14,969 bases of DNA from JBDNFP01 sp041689775. GTDB lineage: Bacteria; Bacteroidota; Bacteroidia; Cytophagales; Spirosomataceae. The notes beneath the pieces are model-generated. The model had not been told where the DNA came from and did no database searches. It saw nothing but the letters and a program-made list of their open reading frames with translations. Both the position numbers and the translations under genes were made by a program. The stretch lies in NCBI GenBank assembly GCA_041689775.1, contig JBDNFP010000149.1, positions 1 through 14,969 on the forward strand, in the 5' to 3' direction. Positions 6,832 through 14,668 of this stretch are shown piece after piece (position 1 is the stretch's first letter; every line of letters begins with the position of its first letter).

Positions 6832-8079
6832 TTAACCTTTGTTACCGGGCATAGCCAGTTTATTCAGATTATGCCCCATCTTATCGCGTTTGGTCATCAA
6901 ATAACGCTCGTTGTGAGGATTTGAATCCATTTCGATCGCAATAGAGTCCACTATTTCTAGGCCATAACCCATCAATCCTACCCGCTTTTTAGGGTTATTA
7001 GAAATCAGATTGATTTTAGAAATACCGAGGTCACGCAAAATCTGAGCACCCACCCCGTAGTCACGGGCGTCCATTGGCAGGCCGAGCTCTACGTTAGCTT
7101 CTACGGTATCACGGCCCATTTCCTGTAATTTATAGGCTTTGAGTTTATTCAATAACCCAATGCCCCTACCTTCCTGATTCATGTATACCACTACCCCTTT
7201 TCCAGCCTTATCGACCATCTCCATGGCAGCGTGCAGCTGTCCGCCACAATCGCAGCGGCAAGAGCCAAAAATATCACCCGTTACACAGGAAGAGTGCACC
7301 CGCACCAGTACGGCTTCGTCTTTTTCCCAGGTACCTTTTACTAATGCCAGGTGCAAGTCGCCGGTATTGATCTGCCGATACGCCATCAGATCAAAGTGAC
7401 CCCATTCGGTTGGCATATCTACGCCAATTTCGCGCTTGATTAGGGATTCTTTCTGCAAACGATATTCGATCAGGTCTTTAATCGTTACCAGCTTCATATC
7501 CAAGCGATCAGCGATAACGCGTAACTCCGGCAAACGTGCCATCGACCCATCGTCATTGAGTACTTCTACCAATACTCCCGAAGGTGCTAAGCCCGCTAAC
7601 CGAGCAAAATCGAGTGATGCTTCGGTGTGGCCGGTGCGACGTAATACACCACCGTGTTTAGCTTTCAAAGGAAAAATATGTCCCGGGCGACCTAAGTCCT
7701 CCGGTTTTGTGGCCGGATCTACCAACGCCCGAATTGTCTTGGAGCGGTCGGATGCCGAAATACCGGTTGTACAACCATCCCCTAGTAGGTCTACCGACAC
7801 CGTAAAGGCGGTCTCGTGGGTAGCCGTGTTGGTTCCTACCATCATTTCTAGCCCTAGCTCGTTGCAACGCTCTTCGGTCAGAGACACACAAATGAGGCCG
7901 CGCCCTTCACGGGCCATCAGGTTAATAATTTCGGGGGTAATCATCTCAGAAGCCCCAATCATATCACCTTCATTTTCACGATCTTCGTCGTCTACTACAA
8001 TGATAAGTCGGCCTGCTTTTATGTCTTCAATGGCATCTTCGACGGAATCTAGATGTATTTTAGCATTATTATTGCTCAT
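6832..8079 (-). CDS. ribBA: Bifunctional 3,4-dihydroxy-2-butanone-4-phosphate synthase / GTP cyclohydrolase II
   Basis: RibBA supplies both precursors of riboflavin: the RibB half makes DHBP from ribulose 5-phosphate and the RibA half opens GTP to a diaminopyrimidine. In the 415-aa product, DDEDRENEGD (30-39) and GHTEASLD (150-157) are the RibB metal/substrate site. The RibA half has the zinc cysteines C265, C276 and C278 in VHSSCVTGDIFGSCRCDCG, and NQEGRGIGL (301-309). All key residues of both halves are present and the length is normal. I chose the ATG at 8079 (MSNNNAKIHL). The frame is open to 8181 but those 34 extra residues are not family-like. I see no FMN riboswitch in the 197-bp gap to the divergent surface-protein gene. 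A strong terminator follows, so it appears monocistronic. Confidence 0.96.
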   Translation of the reverse strand: MSNNNAKIHLDSVEDAIEDIKAGRLIIVVDDEDRENEGDMIGASEMITPEIINLMAREGRGLICVSLTEERCNELGLEMMVGTNTATHETAFTVSVDLLGDGCTTGISASDRSKTIRALVDPATKPEDLGRPGHIFPLKAKHGGVLRRTGHTEASLDFARLAGLAPSGVLVEVLNDDGSMARLPELRVIADRLDMKLVTIKDLIEYRLQKESLIKREIGVDMPTEWGHFDLMAYRQINTGDLHLALVKGTWEKDEAVLVRVHSSCVTGDIFGSCRCDCGGQLHAAMEMVDKAGKGVVVYMNQEGRGIGLLNKLKAYKLQEMGRDTVEANVELGLPMDARDYGVGAQILRDLGISKINLISNNPKKRVGLMGYGLEIVDSIAIEMDSNPHNERYLMTKRDKMGHNLNKLAMPGNKG

Positions 8080-8276
8080 TAGTTCGGGTGATGAAAAATA
8101 GTTTTGTTGTTTAGCTCGTTTTAATTCGTAAAGGTAAACCCTTCGTTTGTAAAGTCTTACTTTTGACCAATTGAAAAACAAAGGTTTAGAGGGTAACGTT
8201 TCCTTTACCGGCTAAATAGAAATATGAACTATCAACTTTTTTGGTGATTTTGACGCACTCTTTACTAAAAATACGA
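8080..8276. promoter_or_regulatory. Divergent intergenic region, ribBA / T9SS surface protein
   Basis: This 197-bp AT-rich gap must hold promoters in both directions. The best near-match to the Bacteroidota -7 element TAnnTTTG on the minus strand is TACCTTTA in the stretch upstream of ribBA, without a well-spaced -33 partner. I found no conserved RFN/FMN riboswitch blocks, no strong hairpin and no small ORF. Confidence 0.4.
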
Positions 8277-10232
8277 ATGCAACGATTTAAGGTACTGTGG
8301 GTTTGGCTACTGTGTCTGGGGCTTGGGGGAGGTACAGTCAGCCTGGCTCAGGACTTATGCCAAAGTGGTAGTGGGGGGGGGTTTACCATCAATGGAGCCG
8401 GAAGTACTGATCCCGTAATTGGATGCGCTCCTTTTGCGGTGACTGTGGTTAATACCGTAGCTGGTGCGAATAATATTGCCTACACTTACGACTACAAAGG
8501 CGAAGCTTCACCCATTACCGTTGCCAATACTACATTTAGTTACGCCAAGCCCGGTAAGTACCGCATTTTGCAGGTAGGTAGTAGCGGCGCCACCGGCTTT
8601 GCAGCCTGCCGCGAGATAATTGTATTAGACAAGACCCCTCCCAAGGTAACCGTAACACCTTGTGCCGGAAAAGTAGTACGTATTACTTTGGCCGACGATA
8701 GTACCAGCCGACAGTATGATCAGATAGAGGTACAGTGGAACGACGGGTCACCGGTAACCTACATCAATAAAGGCCAACCACTCACGGTTGAGCATACGTA
8801 CCCATTTTTTAGTACCGCACTCATCTTTGTTCGCGGAGTCTATACCTCAGGAACTTGTTCAGGAAGTGCCCAGGTGCGGCTTACAGCTCCGCTAGATCCT
8901 ACGGCACTCAACACTGTAAATATTACCAATGTCGAAGCCCGGACTGATGGCTCCGTAAGCCTTGCTTTCACGGGTATCCAAAACCCCAGCATTGTATCAG
9001 AAGTATGGGTAAAGGCCGGTACCGGTGTTTATACCCCGAGTGGTATCAAGAGCTCAGCGGGTGGACAAGTCCAGGTTGCCATTCCTTCGCTGGACCCTAA
9101 GCAAGTGTATTGCTTCAAAATCCGGACTTCGGATGCCTGTGGTAATTTCAGAGAGTCTAATGCCCTCTGTTCACAAGCAGTGACTGGAACGGCGGAAAAT
9201 GAACGAAATGTTATTCAGTGGAACCAAACCACCGAAACCTTGGGGTTCATCAGCTACCAGCTACTGAAGAATGGGACTGTGGTTAAAAACACTACTAGCT
9301 TCAACGACGTTTCGTACGTAGATAATAATGTGCAGTGCGGTATTACCTACCGCTATGAGGTCATTGCTACCACTGACAAAGCACGCTCATTGTCAGCCCC
9401 CATTGAAATAACGGCAAAGTCGAACGTGAAGCCAGGTATCATCACCCAAAGCATTATCAGCGTTGAGCAAAACGGAAGCGTATCTCTTATCGCCTTCCCA
9501 CCCACCCAAGGTACTACCCCGACCTATAAAATGATTTTTGAGCGGTCTCCCAATGGCGCACCCACCTTTCAGGAAATAGGTACTATCGAAAATACTAACC
9601 GCTACTCGGATCTCACGGCGGCTACTTCGGAGCGATCCTACTGCTACCACGTTACGTACGAAAACGCCTGCGGTAACCGATCTGAACCCAGCGAACCCAT
9701 CTGTACTATTTTCCTTCAAAAAGCTGGCAATACCATCCGATGGAGCGACGATGTGCCATTTAGTGACGCCATGGGCGGATACTTTGTCATTAAGCTCAAT
9801 CAGGGGGGAGCCTCCTCAGAGACGGGGGTAGGACTCAACACTACCTACGATCCTCAATACGACGACCCCAATGAGCAGGAGTTTAATTACCAGATTCGGG
9901 CAAGATCCAGCAATGGTGCCTTTCTTAGCTACTCCAATGTGATTCTATTCCGTCGGGAGGCTGCCCTGTTTTTACCCGACGCATTTTCTCCCAACGGAGA
10001 TGGTATCAACGATACGTTCGGAGCCAAAGGAATTTTCTTCGACAACTTCCAATTGATTATCTATAACCGATGGGGACAGCCGATCTTCCAGTCGACTAGC
10101 GCGGCCAACGGCTGGGACGGGACACTCGGTGGGAATCATGTTCCGGAGGGGAATTACATCTATAAGGTTACCATTACCGATAACACCGGGAAACAATTTG
10201 TAAAAGCAGGCACTGTGCTGCTTTTGAGGTAA
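8277..10232 (+). CDS. Gliding motility/T9SS type B sorting domain surface protein (PKD + Fn3-like)
   Basis: This 651-aa protein is predicted to be secreted to the cell surface by the type IX system. Residues 1 to about 23 form a Sec signal peptide (MQRFKVLWVWLLCLGLGGG..SLAQ). A PKD-like domain follows (GCAPFAVTVVNTV to YAKPGKYRILQVGSSG, about 44-105). The middle, about 210-550, is made of repeated Fn3-like beta-sandwich units with paired cysteines (VYCFKIRTSDACGN, ITYRYEVIATTDK, CYHVTYENACGNRSE). The end, from about 560, is the CHU_C/T9SS type B sorting domain: LFLPDAFSPNGDGINDTF, IYNRWGQPIF, WDG and PEGNYIYKV. I chose the ATG at 8277 because it begins the signal peptide; an upstream TTG at 8241 is in frame but unlikely. 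Residues 33-35 are encoded by a run of nine G. The ligand is unknown; binding or adhesion is inference. Confidence 0.92.
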   Translation: MQRFKVLWVWLLCLGLGGGTVSLAQDLCQSGSGGGFTINGAGSTDPVIGCAPFAVTVVNTVAGANNIAYTYDYKGEASPITVANTTFSYAKPGKYRILQVGSSGATGFAACREIIVLDKTPPKVTVTPCAGKVVRITLADDSTSRQYDQIEVQWNDGSPVTYINKGQPLTVEHTYPFFSTALIFVRGVYTSGTCSGSAQVRLTAPLDPTALNTVNITNVEARTDGSVSLAFTGIQNPSIVSEVWVKAGTGVYTPSGIKSSAGGQVQVAIPSLDPKQVYCFKIRTSDACGNFRESNALCSQAVTGTAENERNVIQWNQTTETLGFISYQLLKNGTVVKNTTSFNDVSYVDNNVQCGITYRYEVIATTDKARSLSAPIEITAKSNVKPGIITQSIISVEQNGSVSLIAFPPTQGTTPTYKMIFERSPNGAPTFQEIGTIENTNRYSDLTAATSERSYCYHVTYENACGNRSEPSEPICTIFLQKAGNTIRWSDDVPFSDAMGGYFVIKLNQGGASSETGVGLNTTYDPQYDDPNEQEFNYQIRARSSNGAFLSYSNVILFRREAALFLPDAFSPNGDGINDTFGAKGIFFDNFQLIIYNRWGQPIFQSTSAANGWDGTLGGNHVPEGNYIYKVTITDNTGKQFVKAGTVLLLR

Positions 10233-10237
10233 AGTAG

Positions 10238-10245
10238 TATCTTTG
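10238..10245 (+). promoter_or_regulatory. Candidate -7 element (TATCTTTG) for ybaB
   Basis: TATCTTTG matches the Bacteroidota sigma-A -7 consensus TAnnTTTG exactly and lies 6 bp after the stop of the surface-protein gene. Transcription would start near 10250 and leave a leader of about 95 nt. No good TTTG -33 element is found at the usual 17-23 bp spacing, so the call is tentative. The leader includes a small hairpin (agtatt/aatact, 10273-10288). Confidence 0.4.
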
Positions 10246-10346
10246 CGCGCTGCCAGGTGCGTGAGAATAACCAGTATTTAACAATACTACCCGCTGGTTT
10301 TCGACCTTGCATGTACACGATTTGATCATTAAAAATACACGAGAAG

Positions 10347-10694
10347 ATGTTTGGAAATATGGGAGATATGATGAGCATGATGGGTAAAATGAAAGACCTG
10401 CAAGCCCGCATGAAGGAAGCTCAGGAAAGCTTAGGTACACTTACTGAATCGGCCGAATCAGGGGCCGGACTCGTACGTGTGACCATCAATGGTCAGAAAA
10501 AAATCATCGATTTACAAATTGATGCTGACCTGATAAAGCCCGACGATAAAGAGATGCTACAAGACCTGATCGTAGCGGCGGTAAACAAAGCATTGGAATC
10601 CATTGAGCCTAAAATTAAGGAACACCTTCAAAAAGCTACGGAAGGTCTGCTACCTAATATACCCGGCATGGACCTGGGTAGCCTCATGAAGTAA
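10347..10694 (+). CDS. ybaB: YbaB/EbfC family nucleoid-associated protein
   Basis: This 115-aa small DNA-binding protein belongs to a family whose dimers coat the nucleoid. The Met-rich N-terminal helix (MFGNMGDMMSMMGKMKDLQARMKEAQESL) is followed by the beta-sheet core ESGAGLVRVTINGQKKIIDLQID (residues 37-59) and the DDKEMLQDLIVAAVNKALE helix. The C-terminus is LLPNIPGMDLGSLMK. Order, length and motifs fit the family well. In many bacteria ybaB sits beside dnaX and recR; here it does not. It lies between a T9SS surface protein and a glycosyltransferase, probably with its own promoter and with an intrinsic terminator 31 bp downstream. The start is the ATG at 10347, preceded by the weakly purine-rich gagaag. 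Confidence 0.95.
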   Translation: MFGNMGDMMSMMGKMKDLQARMKEAQESLGTLTESAESGAGLVRVTINGQKKIIDLQIDADLIKPDDKEMLQDLIVAAVNKALESIEPKIKEHLQKATEGLLPNIPGMDLGSLMK

Positions 10695-10724
10695 TACTGT
10701 TCAATACCATTTATTTTGTACCTC

Positions 10725-10756
10725 CTCCGGTCTGATTGCCGGAGTTTTTCTTTTCT
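10725..10756 (+). terminator. Intrinsic terminator after ybaB, abutting the GT2 start
   Basis: The stem ctccgg/ccggag (10725-10730 with 10739-10744) with an 8-nt loop is followed by tttttctttt. It lies 31 bp after the ybaB stop and ends one base before the ATG of the glycosyltransferase at 10758. It therefore also occupies the position of the ribosome binding site of the next gene. Confidence 0.8.
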
Positions 10757-10757
10757 G

Positions 10758-11750
10758 ATGAAACAAGTTGCCATCGTTATCCTCAATTACAACGGTCAAA
10801 AGTATCTTGAACAATTTCTACCTTCCGTACAGCAGTATTCTACTAACTGTGAAATTTGGGTAGCCGACAATGCGTCTACGGATACTTCGATAGAATGGCT
10901 CCGGCAGCAAACAGGAATTCATATTCTGAACATCCCGACCAATAAAGGATACGCCGGTGGGTATAACTATGCACTATCGAAGATTAAGGCCGACTACTAT
11001 GTATTACTAAACTCGGACGTAGAAGTCACTCCCAACTGGGTGGAGCCGGTGATTGCCTATATGGAAGCCAATACCGATGTAGCAGCCTGTCAACCTCAGA
11101 TTAAAGATTTTAATAAACGTAATTACTTCGAATACGCCGGGGCGGCCGGGGGCTACCTGGATTTTTTAGGATACCCATACAGCCGGGGTCGCATTTTTGA
11201 TACCTGTGAAGAAGATACCGGTCAGTACGATACCACCATCGATGTGTTCTGGGCTACCGGAGCCTGCTTTTTTGTGCGGGCTGACTCATTTCATCAACAG
11301 GGAGGATTTGATAATCGTTTTTTTGCGCACATGGAAGAGATCGACCTGTGCTGGCGTTTTCTTAATCAGGGCAATCGTATTGTATGCTTTGCCGAAAGTG
11401 AAGTATACCATGTGGGAGGAGGCACTTTGCACAAGTCCAATCCGCACAAAACCTTCCTGAACTACCGGAACAACCTGATGATGATTTACAAGAATCTATG
11501 GGGTGCCGAACTTCTCAAAGTAATACTTATTCGCTTGGTTCTCGATGGGGTTTCGAGCATTCGTTTTGTCACAACCGGAGCTTGGGCTGACGTTTGGGCT
11601 ATTGTACGGGCCCATTTTGCATTTTATGGTTTCATCCCCGAGCTATCCAGGAATAAAAAAAGGGCCATACCCCAAGCTAGGCTATATCCCCATAGTATCG
11701 TGTGGCAGTATTTTGTCAAGGGGAAAAAAACATTTTCCCAACTACCTTAA
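10758..11750 (+). CDS. Glycosyltransferase family 2
   Basis: This 330-aa inverting GT-A glycosyltransferase probably builds surface polysaccharide or glycoprotein glycans using a nucleotide sugar. MKQVAIVILNYNGQKYLEQFL (residues 1-21) is the first Rossmann-like strand. VADNASTDTS (35-44) is the conserved nucleotide-binding turn and LLNSDVEV (83-90) contains the metal-binding motif. FWATGACFFVRAD (164-176) and FFAHMEEIDLCWR (188-200) complete the acceptor/catalytic side, in the arrangement seen in rhamnosyltransferase-like and WcaE-like GT2 enzymes. The C-terminal part (from about 235) contains hydrophobic, possibly membrane-associated helices. I prefer the ATG at 10758 over an in-frame one at 10716, because the latter would translate the terminator hairpin. 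It faces the PspC gene tail-to-tail with an 18-bp gap and no visible terminator. Confidence 0.93.
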   Translation: MKQVAIVILNYNGQKYLEQFLPSVQQYSTNCEIWVADNASTDTSIEWLRQQTGIHILNIPTNKGYAGGYNYALSKIKADYYVLLNSDVEVTPNWVEPVIAYMEANTDVAACQPQIKDFNKRNYFEYAGAAGGYLDFLGYPYSRGRIFDTCEEDTGQYDTTIDVFWATGACFFVRADSFHQQGGFDNRFFAHMEEIDLCWRFLNQGNRIVCFAESEVYHVGGGTLHKSNPHKTFLNYRNNLMMIYKNLWGAELLKVILIRLVLDGVSSIRFVTTGAWADVWAIVRAHFAFYGFIPELSRNKKRAIPQARLYPHSIVWQYFVKGKKTFSQLP

Positions 11751-11768
11751 CTGCCCGACGTGGATCAA

Positions 11769-11990
11769 TTAAAATTCCCAGATAGAAGGACTTTGGTGAC
11801 GACGCAGGTGCGTTCTGATTTCCATCCAAAACGCCATTACTAGGTACAGAATGATGGGAGACCCGAACGTAAGAAAGGTAGCGTAAATAAAGTACAGGCG
11901 GATACTACTGGCCGAAATACTGAGTCTTTCTCCCAGCGTAGAGCATACGCCGAAGATCTGATTTTCTACATAGTAACGAATTCGATTCAT
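11769..11990 (-). CDS. Small PspC-domain membrane protein
   Basis: This 73-aa protein is a stand-alone PspC domain. The sequence NQIFGVCSTLGERLSISASSIRLYFIY matches the family pattern of an amphipathic segment with the conserved GVCxxLGE block. It is followed by one long transmembrane helix (about residues 32-56, LTFGSPIILYLVMAFW). PspC proteins belong to the phage-shock-type membrane stress response in proteobacteria; short single-domain versions are common in Bacteroidota and their role there is less clear. No pspA or other psp gene is in the window. It is transcribed convergently to the glycosyltransferase and divergently from the csp leader region. The start at 11990 is the only sensible ATG. 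Confidence 0.85.
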   Translation of the reverse strand: MNRIRYYVENQIFGVCSTLGERLSISASSIRLYFIYATFLTFGSPIILYLVMAFWMEIRTHLRRHQSPSIWEF

Positions 11991-12347
11991 ACGATGGTAT
12001 TTAAGTTAGGAGTTTAAATTAGCAAATAGTATGATTGAAAACAAATTGCACCCGTGCCCTATAATAGTACATACATCATTAATATATGGTTGCTACCGCC
12101 CGTTCAATCAAATTGTTTGGCCTAATTCATTATTTTCCAAACAATTTTTGTTTCTTTGTAATCGAAGAGTTTGTAAAATTTTGACCTCTCATGCTTGCTT
12201 ATTATGGATTACCTGCCTCTCTGGAAGGTATTTTAATGCTTCTCCTTCGTTGTTCAATCAATCCCAGGCCGTTATTTCTGCATCCGTAGGGTTCAAAATA
12301 CTCAATTCTTTTATCATACTATTTTTTCAATCTTATTATCCATTATC
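11991..12347 (+). promoter_or_regulatory. Long AT-rich leader region of csp, with inverted repeat
   Basis: This 357-bp gap lies between the divergent pspC-like and csp genes. It contains a perfect 11-bp inverted repeat (12110-12120 with 12137-12147, aaattgtttgg/ccaaacaattt) with a 16-nt loop, followed by tttgtttctttg. A possible csp promoter is TTTG at 12155 and AAATTTTG at 12176 with 17-bp spacing, one mismatch from the -7 consensus; this would give a leader of about 160 nt. Long structured leaders are known for cspA mRNAs in other bacteria. An ORF at 12031-12366 does not look like a protein. Confidence 0.45.
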
Positions 12348-12542
12348 ATGCAGACAGGTACTGTAAAATTTTTCAACGAAGCTAAGGGGTATGGCTTTAT
12401 TGTTGAAGACGACACAAACAGAGACATTTTTGTTCACGTGACAGGGTTGGGAGGCCTAACAATCCGTGAAAACGACCGCGTTGAGTACGAAGTCGTGGAA
12501 GGCAAAAAAGGACTGAATGCCGTACAAATAAGTAAAATCTAA
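12348..12542 (+). CDS. Cold-shock domain protein (CspA family)
   Basis: This 64-aa single cold-shock domain is a single-stranded nucleic-acid chaperone. MQTGTVKFFNEAKGYGFI contains RNP1 (KGYGFI, residues 13-18) and DIFVHV (26-31) is RNP2, with the surface aromatics F9, Y15, F17, F28 and H30 in place. EGKKGLNAVQI closes the five-stranded barrel. The MQTGTVKFFNEAKGYGFI opening is the typical Bacteroidota form. It has a long AT-rich leader and a strong terminator 29 bp downstream, so it is a single-gene transcript. Cold induction is likely by family but not shown by the sequence. Confidence 0.95.
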   Translation: MQTGTVKFFNEAKGYGFIVEDDTNRDIFVHVTGLGGLTIRENDRVEYEVVEGKKGLNAVQISKI

Positions 12543-12571
12543 TATTTTACTTATTCTAGCATTGAAACAAC

Positions 12572-12605
12572 AAAAAGACCGCGGCTTTGCTACGGTCTTT
12601 TTATT
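12572..12605. terminator. Bidirectional terminator between csp and lysS
   Basis: The perfect 10-bp stem aaaaagaccg/cggtcttttt (12572-12581 with 12593-12602) has an 11-nt loop. It is followed by T-rich sequence on the plus strand and by TTTTTG on the minus strand. It lies 29 bp after csp and 27 bp after lysS, which converge on it. Confidence 0.88.
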
Positions 12606-12629
12606 ATTACTCCGGGCAAGCTAGCCTGA

Positions 12630-14345
12630 TCAGGAAATCCAGCTTTCTACCTCCTCTTTCTTCGGCATCGGCGCGTCAATTTTGAGTTTTTTACGCATTC
12701 CGCCCAAGTCATTAAATACCTTATTCGGATTAGCTCCTTTCAGCTGCTCGATGGTCATCAAGCCCATTTTATGTAGCGCCGGCACCCACACAACTGGTAC
12801 CCCGGCTGCTTCGTAGTCAGCATTGGTGGCCATTTCTACTTTCTTTTCGGGGCGCATTTGCGGAAAGAAAATCACTTCCTGAATGCTTGCGTTATCGGTA
12901 AGGAGCATCGTCAGGCGGTCAATACCAATACCAATACCCGCCGTTGGGGGCATACCGTATTCCAGTGAACGCAGGAAGTCATCATCCATTTCCATGGCCT
13001 CGGCGTCGCCCCGCTCTTTAAGTTTCAACTGGTCTTCGAGGCGCTCGCGTTGATCAATCGGATCGTTCAACTCGGAGTAGGCATTGGCTATTTCTTTACC
13101 ATTCACAAACAGCTCGAAACGCTCAACCATACCCGGCTTACTGCGGTGCTTCTTGGTCAGCGGCGACATCTCCACCGGATGATCAATAATGAAGGTAGGC
13201 TGAACGATATGCTCTTCTACTTTCTCACCAAACAATTCATCGATCAGCTTGGCCTTACCCATGGTATCATCAATTTGCATACCCCAGGCACGGCATTGCT
13301 CCCGGATCGAGGCTTCATCCATCGCTTCCACGTCTAGACCCGTATACTGTTTGATGGCATCCGTAATGCTCAGGCGTGGGTATGGTCCGGCGAAGTCAAG
13401 GTCTGTGCCACCAAAAGTTACCGCCGTAGTACCGTTCACCGCCACGGCTACTTTTTCCAATAGTACTTCCAGCGTACGCATCATCCAGTCGTAATCCTTG
13501 TAGGCTACGTATAGCTCAACGGTCGTAAACTCAGGATTGTGCGTACGGTCCATACCCTCGTTCCGGAATAGTTTCCCGAACTCGTATACTCCCTCAAAAC
13601 CACCCACAATCAGTCGCTTTAAGTGCAACTCAGTCGCAATCCGCAGGTACAATTTCATATCCAGCGAGTTGTGGTGCGTCTCAAATGGCCGGGCTGCCGC
13701 CCCACCGTGGATGGGTTGCAATACCGGAGTTTCTACTTCCAACCAACCTTTATCGTCGAAGTAGCTGCGCATAGTAGTAATAATCCGCGACCGCTTCCGG
13801 AATATATCCCTCACGCCAGGGTTTACGATCAAATCCACGTAGCGTTGACGGTAACGCAGCTCAGGATCGGTAAAGCCGTCGTAGACATTCCCTTCCTCAT
13901 CGCGCTTTACCACGGGCAGCGGACGGAGCGACTTGTTCAGGATCTTAAACTCCTGAACGTGCACTGATATTTCACCGGTTTGGGTAGTAAAAACAAAGCC
14001 CTTTATCCCAATAATATCTCCGATATCGAGTAGCTTTTTGAATACCGTGTTGTACATCGTCTTGTCTTCATCGGGACACAGGTCGTCGCGGCGGAAGTAT
14101 AACTGAATACGATCGGTGCTATCTTGCAACTCAGCAAAAGACGCACTACCCATTATCCGGAAGCCCATCAGGCGTCCGGCCATCGTTACACTTTTATAAT
14201 CTAACTTATTATTTTCGTAGTTTTTATTGATATCAGCAGCGGTAGCATTTACCGAAAACTCCTCGGGTGGATAGGGATCAATTCCCATTCGCATCAATTC
14301 TTCGCGCTTTTGGCGGCGCAAAATCTCCTGTTCACTTAGTAACAT
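12630..14345 (-). CDS. lysS: Lysine--tRNA ligase, class II
   Basis: LysRS charges tRNA-Lys with lysine in the cytoplasm. The 571-aa product begins MLLSEQEILRRQKREELMRMG, has an OB-fold anticodon-binding domain (about 55-150; SVTMAGRLMGFRIMG, DIIGIKGFVF) and the class II catalytic core. Motif 1 is near EVETPVLQPIHGGA, motif 2 is FRNEGMDRTHNPEFT (about 257-271) and motif 3 is GMPPTAGIGIGIDRL (about 461-475). It is longer than the roughly 500-aa E. coli enzyme by a C-terminal extension of about 75 residues (from about 497, NADYEAAGVPVVWVPALHKM to EEVESWIS). I recall such tails in Bacteroidota LysRS. The ATG at 14345 is the natural start. The gene is alone, with a shared bidirectional terminator to csp. 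Confidence 0.97.
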   Translation of the reverse strand: MLLSEQEILRRQKREELMRMGIDPYPPEEFSVNATAADINKNYENNKLDYKSVTMAGRLMGFRIMGSASFAELQDSTDRIQLYFRRDDLCPDEDKTMYNTVFKKLLDIGDIIGIKGFVFTTQTGEISVHVQEFKILNKSLRPLPVVKRDEEGNVYDGFTDPELRYRQRYVDLIVNPGVRDIFRKRSRIITTMRSYFDDKGWLEVETPVLQPIHGGAAARPFETHHNSLDMKLYLRIATELHLKRLIVGGFEGVYEFGKLFRNEGMDRTHNPEFTTVELYVAYKDYDWMMRTLEVLLEKVAVAVNGTTAVTFGGTDLDFAGPYPRLSITDAIKQYTGLDVEAMDEASIREQCRAWGMQIDDTMGKAKLIDELFGEKVEEHIVQPTFIIDHPVEMSPLTKKHRSKPGMVERFELFVNGKEIANAYSELNDPIDQRERLEDQLKLKERGDAEAMEMDDDFLRSLEYGMPPTAGIGIGIDRLTMLLTDNASIQEVIFFPQMRPEKKVEMATNADYEAAGVPVVWVPALHKMGLMTIEQLKGANPNKVFNDLGGMRKKLKIDAPMPKKEEVESWIS

Positions 14346-14668
14346 AGGACGTTCGTTCTATCTGGATTATTAATTCTTGTTTTTGCTTTTAGGTAACGGC
14401 TATCCGCTAGTTTTTATCTCTCTGATCATCAGGTATTCAAAAAAGCTAATGACCGGGAGGCGTTCCGCTAACGGCAAATAGCCAACAGCTACTTAACCAC
14501 CGGATTACCCAAATGGTGTGTAAAATTAGGGAAAATTTACGTGAACAACCCGCAATAGCCCAATCCGAAGGCTACGAGAGAAAATTTTTATACCTAAATT
14601 CTTGATACATCAAATTCTGAGGTGTGTACTTAGATCAGGGTTTTATTAACTACCCTAACCTAGTACGT
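14346..14668. promoter_or_regulatory. Intergenic region lysS / padR with candidate operators
   Basis: This 323-bp divergent gap has no gene. Near padR are two inverted repeats: TTGATacATCAA (14602-14613), and AGGGT/ACCCT with a 10-nt spacer (14637-14656), which ends 12 bp before the padR ATG. A weak promoter could combine TTG at 14602 with TACTTAG at 14627 (22-bp spacing), which would put the first repeat on the -33 element. PadR proteins are usually autoregulatory, so either repeat could be its operator (inference). Promoters for lysS are not recognisable. Confidence 0.4.

Noticed and set aside
7436..8101. 221-codon plus-strand ORF
   Set aside because: It is antisense to the highly conserved RibB half of ribBA, is rich in Ser/Arg/Pro and has no recognisable motif; a shadow of the real gene.
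8080..8240. FMN riboswitch upstream of ribBA
   Set aside because: I looked for the conserved RFN element blocks on the minus strand and saw none; ribBA in this group is often not riboswitch-controlled.
10233..10346. Possible tRNA or small RNA between the surface-protein gene and ybaB
   Set aside because: There is no acceptor stem or T-loop pattern, only one 6-bp hairpin; better explained as the ybaB leader.
12031..12366. 111-codon plus-strand ORF in the csp leader
   Set aside because: The composition is Leu/Phe/Cys/Ser-rich as expected from AT-rich non-coding DNA. It has no domain pattern and runs out of frame into the csp start.
13623..13967. 114-codon plus-strand ORF
   Set aside because: It is antisense within lysS, which is conserved across the whole stretch.
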